Below are positions 57,370 through 64,000 of a DNA stretch of 64,000 nucleotides, one piece after another. A model generated the notes under the pieces. The model was not told the DNA's origin. It searched no databases and saw nothing but the letters and a program-made list of their open reading frames with translations. The first letter of the stretch is position 1; every line of letters begins with the position of its first letter. The DNA is from Petunia secreta (taxonomy: Eukaryota > Streptophyta > Magnoliopsida > Solanales > Solanaceae), in NCBI GenBank assembly GCA_029990175.1, contig JARKIP010000033.1, positions 19,823,001-19,887,000 on the forward strand, in the 5' to 3' direction. The position numbers were made by a program, and so were the translations under genes.

Positions 57370-58137
57370 TGTGCTTGATGGTGACTATGGATGTGGAATT
57401 TAAGGTGGCGAGATGGTGGCATGCTATGTGATAGAGGGGTTGTCTGGCAGTGTGATTAGAGGATTTTCTTCGTGTAGGTGAGTGTGTGCAGGTGTATTCT
57501 CTGGACATGCTTTTATCATATGTTGTTTATGGACGACAGATTGGTGGAGATATGGTGAGGGTGGCCGACCGATGACGGAGAAGTTTGGGGAAGAAAGACA
57601 TTAAAAATTTTAAAAAAAATGATAAAAAAGAAGTGTCAATAAAAAACTGTGATAAAATAAAAACAGTGCCACAGCCTACATGTGAAGCCATAAATCGTGT
57701 ATGAAATAGACTTCCACGGTGCAACTGGTTATCTATATGTCTCGGAGGTTTGTTAGCTCCATTTCAAAGTAGATTAGCAAATAAGAAGTCGCGGGGTGAA
57801 GTGAAGATGTGAAAATGATTTTTTCGGACAAAGTTTCGTTGTCTGTTTTGTATTTTTCTGATGATGATAACAAGATAAAATAAAGGAGCTTAGGCAGCAG
57901 CTAGAAAACCATAAATCAAGCTACTAGATGCAATGAAAGAGAATCATCACTTCCTCTGTCGTAGACTTTCTCCACTACTTCATAGAATGTTGCTAAAATA
58001 ATAACAATCTTTTTTTCACGTCTAATGCTTAATATTGTAACACTTTGGCGAAAAATAAGAACATAACAAAATCGTGCTACAAAATATTATGACTAAACAG
58101 AATTGATTAATCCTCAAATCATATGTCTGCATGCAAG
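57370..58137. other. Flank of Copia-C, no supported gene
   Basis: Continues the sequence interrupted at 34267. GTGG-rich text (57400-57580) and an A-rich stretch (57600-57665) are present; no coding frame or RNA gene is recognisable. Confidence 0.5.
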
Positions 58138-59042
58138 TATACTTGTCAATCGGGCCGGGCTAGCTCGATACCGGACCGGTACATTATAAACGGTCCGGGA
58201 CAAGGAAGAAGTGGATTGCGGGCCGAGCCGAGCTTAAGAAAAAAGACCGGTTAGTCCGGACCGGTAAAAGACCGGTCTTTGGCCCACCGGTGGACCGGAC
58301 CAGATCGGTTTTTTGATAAAAAAAAATTATACTATATGTCAAGGGAAATTGAAACATGCTTTTGTCAAGAATCATACAAAATCTAATGTAGCATTTAGTT
58401 CCTTTTAGAATCCCTCAATATGCAGCAGTATCAAAGATATTTTTAGCTTCATTAGGTACAACGAATGAACATATTAATTTACTATTTTTTCATTGCTAAG
58501 CAGCAGTCAATAAGTTAGAGCAAGTAGTAGAAATCAAGAATATATATTAATTAAGTTTTTTGTACAACTGATCTTCTTGGTTGTAAGAGAAATTGAGTCT
58601 CAGTTTCTCACCCTTGAGTTGTAGTATTAAAGATGTATCTATTTGACTAGGCGTACTATAGTAATGATGAGATAGTACTTAGAATATAATAGTGATCTTT
58701 TACTTCATGAGTAGTGCATCAAATTAACATAGTGATTACACTTGGTTTCTATCAATGAATCAAAGTATATGATTTTCAAGATGTTTTGATCTTTTCTTTC
58801 CTGCTTTCACCTTCCTTCTCTTTTTATATAGCATTATATGTCCTTCCAATTGCAAGTACAAAGTGACAGGCTTAGCTAAAATACGAAAAAGAACAAAAAA
58901 AATTGGACCGGTGCTTAATGGGCTAGGGCCGACCCGGGCTTAAAATTTTTGAAAAAAAGACCGATTCGGACCGGTACCGGAACCTGTGAACCGACACTTA
59001 ACAGGTCGGTTTGGACCGGTCCTGACCCGATTGACATGAATA
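58138..59042. mobile_element. hAT-like non-autonomous DNA transposon, copy 2
   Basis: 905 bp with ends TATACTTGTCAATCGGG and, inverted, TATTCATGTCAATCGGG. The same GC-rich subterminal blocks (ACCGGACCGG, GGGCTAGGGCCGA, CCGGGCTT) and the same orientation as 21000-22361, and the stretch before the right subterminal block (CACCTTCCTTCTCTTTTT... CCTTCCAATTGCAAGTA) is shared. The 8-bp flanks (CATGCAAG, AGCTTAAA) do not match, so the target duplication is lost or the site was rearranged. No transposase. Confidence 0.85.
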
Positions 59043-59569
59043 AGCTTAAATTATTTGAAGTGAGTATTCATTTATGGCTTCTAGAGAGAAATTTTCTAAT
59101 TAAGGTACAAAAAGGCTACGCACTCAAGAAATCTGATATCACAAAATTATTAATCAACTTGCATGACAATACCTACACAATAACAACATGATCATATACC
59201 AATCATATGACAAGTCAAGTCAACTCAGTGAAGGTAAATTTATAATATGGATTAGATAACGTGACATCCAAGTCAACTTAGAGGGGTATTAGGGGAATCG
59301 ATTATACGAGTTTAAAAATCATGTTTTAACTAATAAAATAAAATCTTCTTTCTTTAAGCTATCATCACACAAAACGATTAAATTTTTTGGAGCAGTATCC
59401 CCTCGTAAAAGTTAGCACAAAACAACTACATATTGAAAAATAGGTTCCAATACGAATCTTTCCTTTCTAATGATTTCTAGATGATTATACATACTAATCG
59501 ATTTCTAGATGATTATGAAGGAAGTAGAACATCCAGTTAAATAGACATAAAAAACTGAAAATAGCAATT
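59043..59569. other. 3' flank of the inhibitor gene
   Basis: AT-rich, no gene. A short phrase (CGATTTCTAGATGATTAT) is repeated in part at 59472 and 59499. Confidence 0.5.
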
Positions 59570-60112
59570 CTATTTTGATTTTAAAAGCTCATGTGAGATA
59601 ACAACAATAATATCACAAAGCAGACCCAAATCATGATTATCTTTTCTAAAAGGAGACGGGAAAGCTGATTTTTTGAAAGATTCTTCGCAGAAGGTAATAT
59701 CCTGATGAGCATCTCCAGCAAAATATATCACATCCCAAAATTGCTTGGATTTCAAGTACAGTTTTGCTTGTTCTAGAAAAGCTATTGCATCCTCATAATT
59801 ATTTGAACAACTCTCATAAAGGTTTTTCAAATGACGACTTTTCTCTTTCAATAAAAGTGATTGAACCTTGTTATTTGTAGCATTAACGTTGAAAGTTGTC
59901 AAGTTAATTGATATGTGCTCAAGATGGAACAAATTTGATGTTTTGGCTTCTGGAATTGATCTAAAAATCTCTTCGCAAAATGCTTCATTCTTGATTTGTT
60001 TACAAACATTTGAAATCAAATCTGTTGTGTTTGTCCCTCCAAACGAAAAGCCAATAAAAAGATACAAGTTGAAGAACAAGACTAGTAGTGAGAACTGAGA
60101 AGATAAGGTCAT
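59570..60112 (-). CDS. Plant invertase / pectin methylesterase inhibitor (PMEI) family protein
   Basis: A single-exon gene of 180 residues. Residues 1-23 form a signal peptide (hydrophobic LLVLFFNLYLFIGF), so the protein should enter the secretory route and act in the cell wall or vacuole. The mature part is a four-helix-bundle inhibitor domain. The first disulfide pair is C37 and C46 with eight residues between, the second C102 (YESCSNNYEDAI) and C142 (DITFCEESF), with a further free C166 (LLCDII), as in the family. Possible N-glycosylation sites are N28, N70 and N77. Family members bind either pectin methylesterase or acid invertase; the sequence alone does not tell which. No break is seen. 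The start is the first ATG of the frame and gives the proper signal peptide. A TATAT run at about 60155-60163 could be its TATA box. Confidence 0.88.
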   Translation of the reverse strand: MTLSSQFSLLVLFFNLYLFIGFSFGGTNTTDLISNVCKQIKNEAFCEEIFRSIPEAKTSNLFHLEHISINLTTFNVNATNNKVQSLLLKEKSRHLKNLYESCSNNYEDAIAFLEQAKLYLKSKQFWDVIYFAGDAHQDITFCEESFKKSAFPSPFRKDNHDLGLLCDIIVVISHELLKSK

Positions 60113-61729
60113 TGTTGTTTTTCTCTTTGAAGTTTTTTTTTATGATTGTTTGTCAACATATATGCTCTTAACTTTGTAGATTATTGTAATATAAAATTTA
60201 ATTTCTTTACAATGTTCTATTATTAAAATTTTTTCCTTACTTGTTCTTTGATTTCTTTTTATACAATTATAATGGTTTTTTTCCTAATTATAATGGGGCA
60301 TTTACATAAATATCCATTGAACTTAAAATAATTACTCTTATCTACCTATTACTTAATTACTAAATAAACCTATAATTTATTGACAGTGTATACCCATTTA
60401 CTATTTTCCATATATTAAGGCAAAAAAATAAGTAAATACTATGAGCTCAGGCCTCCAAAATACATATGTTTGTATTTCTTCACTACTTTCTTCCTTTTTC
60501 CTTATTTCATCTTTCTTTCTTTCTCCTCCTTTTCTTTTATATTTTTTTATCAATTTCTAATTCCATTCAATTATTTTCCTAAATATTTTTTTTTGGTAAT
60601 CTGATTTCATACAACTTTTTGCTCCACTTTTTTTTCTCAGTGTTTCACTTATTTATTATTTATGATAACTAACCAGGTTATTTTGGTTAATAAGCATTTA
60701 CTTGTGATGGGTCTATTTTTGTATAAGTTTGTTAATGAAGAAGAATTTGGTGAAGATCCAGACAAGTATGGGAAGAGAACATTATAAGAGAAAAGTATCA
60801 TTTTCAAGATTTGGTGTCCAAGCTTAATGGAAACATTAATCCTAGAAATTCAAATTTCAAATATTATATGACGTGATACCAAATGAATAGAAATAACTAA
60901 AGAAGATCTGCTACTTTATAAAAGGAATAAATATTGGAAGAATACCATTTTTGAAATTTTATTTTATAGAAAGAATCTTAAATATTCTTGCTATGCAAGG
61001 TTGGTACTATATATGGAATAAGGTGGTTGATTCACAAAAAGTCAAGGAAGGAAATATCTAATTTGATCTATTATGAAAAGAAATTATTTTTCAAGATCAA
61101 GGTTATTTACTAATATCAAAGGAATTCAAAAGTTGGTCACGTCATATTTGGAGGAGATTTTTACTACGGCCTCACTTGAAAAATATGTAAATTCAATGAA
61201 ACGTTATTTAAAGAAAAAAAAGAATCACATCAACTGGAGCAAACAAAGTGGCCTTTCAAAGGAAATAAATTACACCGGCTATGTAATTTTAAATGGGAAA
61301 ATTTTATATATAGCAAAAAAAAAAAATGGCCCTACATTTAAATAGACACAAGTAACCTACAACAAAGGCTAGCCAAAACTAATATTAAAAATAGGTTTAT
61401 GTGAATATCTTTTCCTAAAATACTAAACAGAATAAGCGCATCTAGTGGGAACACTATCTCCAAAATCTACTAAATTTTAGGAGTCCTAAAGACACGTATA
61501 TTCAGTTTATACGACACTTCATGGAATCCCATATTAAACGCCACTGTGAAGAAAATTTATTTGCAGAACAAAATCTTCATTACGTCCAGCATAAAAATCC
61601 ATTCTGAAAATCAATTATATCTCTCGGATTTCTGCCATATTCACGATATTACTCCATCAAACAAAGCGTCGATCCAACACATTATTAGAAACATTCAAGA
61701 AAGCTTAAAATTTGTAATATCAGTGAAAT
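60113..61729. other. Intergenic region between the inhibitor gene and the MULE
   Basis: AT-rich. 60470-60600 is a pyrimidine-rich low-complexity tract (TTCTTTCTTTC). The 90-residue frame at 61073-61345 has no family signature and a Lys/Asn-rich composition. The right part should contain the 5' terminal inverted repeat of the MULE, but its partner is outside the window so I cannot delimit it. Confidence 0.5.
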
Positions 61730-63794
61730 ATGTCACCAATTAAGGTATTAATCCAGTATGGTGGAAATTGGGTTGAAGATTTCAAGTTTGTCAACTTCAA
61801 AGCTGATAGCATTCTGCTTAAAGAAGATTGTACATACACCAACTTTTTGGGAGCAATAGCGACACATCTAGAAGTTGACACTTCTATGTACACAATGGAT
61901 ATAAAATATCAAATTGAAGATGGGTTCCAACCTATCTCAATTAAGAATGATATGGGTGTCCAACTGTATATAGAGCAAAAAAAATCGACAAAAATGAGTG
62001 AATATCCGCTTTGCATTACAGCAGAAGAGAAAGTCGTTAATGGTGGATATAGCACAAGTGCAATGGTTGTAAATACCAATGTTATGACGGCTGCTGACAC
62101 ACTGAATGATATCAACATACCTGAAGTAGTCGACATGATATTTTCATGTAAAACTGATGAAATTGAAGGCGTCCCTATTGAGCAAATTGGTGTCATCGAG
62201 AACCCAGACCTTGACTGCTTAGAGGAAAAACAGGTGTATAAAGACAAGCAAACGCTACAGAATGTTGTAAAGAACTACGCTCTAAAGGAAAAGTTTGAAA
62301 CAAAGGTTGATAGGTCATCGACCAAAAGGTATTTAATTACGATTTTAATTATGATTACATATTGAAAAATATTAGCTGCATATTTTTTGTATATTCGCTC
62401 ACCTAAATTAATATATATCAAACTAGGTACTCTGTAATTTGTGTGAACAGCCCATGTAGTTGGTTGCTTCGCGCATCAAGCTTAAATAACTCAAGGGTTT
62501 TCATGATAAGAAAGTTCAACAACATTCACACTTGTCCAATTGAGAAAAGGTTGAGTTCGCATCGACGTACAAGTGCAGATATTATTGGTAATCTATTGAA
62601 GGAAAGGTTTGCTGATCCAAAAACAGTGTACACACCAAAGGATATAATAAATGAGTTGAAGAAAACGTATGGTCGGACACTAAATTACAAAGCATGGAGA
62701 TGTAAAGAGAAGGCGATCCAATTGTTGAGAGGAGACCCAAATAAAGCGTATGGGAAGATTCCAAGCTACCTTTATGAGCTGAACAAAGCAAACCCAGGCT
62801 CGGTTACAGAGCTAAAGAAATGTGAAGATGATTCTTTCCTATATGTCTTTATTGCATTGAATGCCTTTATCACAGGCTGGCAACATTGTAGACCAGTGAT
62901 GGTAGTGGATGGAGATTTTTTGAGTGGCGTATACGGAGGTACAATGTTAATAGCATGCACGTTGGATGGTTCAGGTAACTCTTTTATGTTTATTGCCTAT
63001 GAATATTTTCATGACATCAGCAGTTTATTTTAAAGTATACTCTAGTTGTGAAATTCTGGGTATACAAATGTGAATACTGGATGAATACAAATCTGATATT
63101 CAAAATTTGCACAAACATTGCTAACAACCTCAAAGTTCAGTGCTTAGATTTGAAACAAAATAATATTCTTTATTGCGTATGTAGGTCATATTCTACCTCT
63201 TGCATATGCAGTTGTAGATTCTGAAAACGACACAGCATGGGAATGGTTTTTCAGATGTTTAAGAGCCGCATATGGACTTAGAGATGGAATGTGTGTTGTA
63301 CCCGACAGGCATGAGAGTATTGCACGGGCAGTAAAGACAATTTATCCTGAAATAACTCACTGTGTATGTGTGTTTCACTTATGGAATAATGTTAAGTTGA
63401 AGTTCAAGAAAGGTGAAAATAAACTAAAAGATGTATATTATCGGCTAGTAATGGCATACACAGTTGGACAATTTGAAAAGGCAATGGAGGATCTTAAGGA
63501 TATAGATAGTAGAGCAAAGGATTACCTTTTTAACATTGGATATCACAGATGGTCATAGCACACGCGCAGAGTAAGCGTTCATTTTTTATGACATCTAATA
63601 TTGCAGAGTCAGTGAATGCGGCAAATAGGCATGCTCGAAAACTCCCGATACTAGCATTAATGGAGTATATGACTGATATGTTCCAAATGTGGACTGCAAA
63701 GAACAGGCAGTTTGCAATGGATACATTCACAGCACTCGGCGAAAAATTCCAAGACATCCTTGATGACAACATTATAGCATCCAAAAAATGGCGG
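61730..63794 (+). pseudogene. MuDR/MULE transposase, exons 1-3, continuing past right edge
   Basis: Exons 61730-62328, 62427-62974 and 63185-63794 join in phase (donors GTATTT, GTAACT and GTAACT; acceptors ACTAG and TGTAG). Exon 1 begins with a small alpha/beta-like domain (VLIQYGGNWVED) seen in plant MuDR proteins, then the DNA-binding start (YKDKQTLQNVVKNYALKEKFE). Exon 2 completes the zinc-type region (CVNSPCSWLLRAS, FNNIHTC) and opens the MULE transposase domain with MVVDGDFLSGVYGG, the first catalytic Asp. Exon 3 holds LPLAYAVVDSENDTAWEWFF, PDRHESIARAV (second Asp) and CVFHLWNNVKLKF. A one-base deletion near 63552 (YHRWS to IAHAQSKRSF) shifts the frame; the following MTSNIAESVN matches the family. 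The SWIM zinc finger would lie beyond 64000. The protein cuts and pastes Mutator-like elements. Confidence 0.85.
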
Positions 63795-64000
63795 GTAACT
63801 TTTTATACTTCAGTTTACTATTTGAAAATAACATTGTGCATACTCTGCGCATACTTTCTGAATATTGTTCTGTCCAGTTTATTGATAAAACATGTACTGC
63901 ATATAAAATGAATATTACCTGCATATCCATTCGCTTATTTTCTTAATAAGGTTATGAATTCCACATTTCATAAACAAAATTGTTATTATAAATGATATGC
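63795..64000 (+). other. Putative third intron of the MULE transposase
   Basis: Starts with GTAACTTTTT after an in-phase exon end (WR|) and is AT-rich without a coherent frame to the window edge. The acceptor is not within the window. Confidence 0.5.

Noticed and set aside
61073..61345. 90-residue plus-strand ORF before the MULE
   Set aside because: Lys/Asn-rich composition from AT-rich DNA; no domain, no promoter or splice support.

Overview
This is a stretch of nuclear DNA from a dicot plant, most probably a member of the Solanaceae. The evidence is the spliced, AT-rich sequence, the plant-specific retrotransposon lineages (Tat/Retand, Athila, Ogre, Copia), a pectin methylesterase/invertase-inhibitor gene and a plant MULE transposase. 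The family is inferred from the general look of the elements, not proven. About nine tenths of the window is transposable elements inserted into one another; the only ordinary host gene I can support is at 59570-60112 (minus).

Layout. 1-11045: a minus-strand Ty3/gypsy element of the Tat (Retand-like) type, with gag, protease, RT, tandem RNase H domains and integrase; its 3' LTR lies beyond the left edge. Between its integrase and the missing LTR it carries a four-exon gene on the opposite strand (261-2919) with its own TATA box. The element sits in the gag of an old plus-strand Copia element (Copia-A, 11046-17029). Copia-A is also interrupted by a 553-bp solo LTR (12271-12823) and by a 2.1-kb foldback element (about 14690-16770).

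17030-33166: a decayed minus-strand Copia element (Copia-B). Its internal region holds a 1362-bp hAT-like element with a perfect 8-bp target duplication (21000-22361). Its right LTR is split by a 9461-bp Athila-type element (23557-33017), which has lost RT, RNase H and integrase but keeps gag, protease and an env-position ORF.

34273-57364: a plus-strand Copia element (Copia-C) with matching GATAT target duplications, spread over 23 kb because two Ogre-type insertions split its pol. One is a 3427-bp solo LTR (38408-41834, TSD ATTCT). The other is a 14252-bp gag-only Ogre-like element (42421-56672). Its two 3922-bp LTRs differ at about 28 positions by eye, so it is the youngest insertion I can date; its 3' untranslated region carries an array of about 18-20 copies of a 70-bp satellite-like unit.

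57370-64000: a less repetitive flank holding a second copy of the hAT-like family (58138-59042), the inhibitor gene (59570-60112, minus) and the first three exons of a MuDR/MULE transposase (61730 to the right edge) with one frameshift.

Order of events read from the nesting: Copia-A first; then Tat, the foldback, the solo LTR and Copia-B into it; hAT and Athila into Copia-B. Separately, Copia-C came first, then the two Ogre-type insertions into Copia-C. Nearly all retrotransposon reading frames carry stops or frameshifts, so this is mostly a fossil record; the antisense gene, the inhibitor gene and the MULE are the parts most likely to retain a function.
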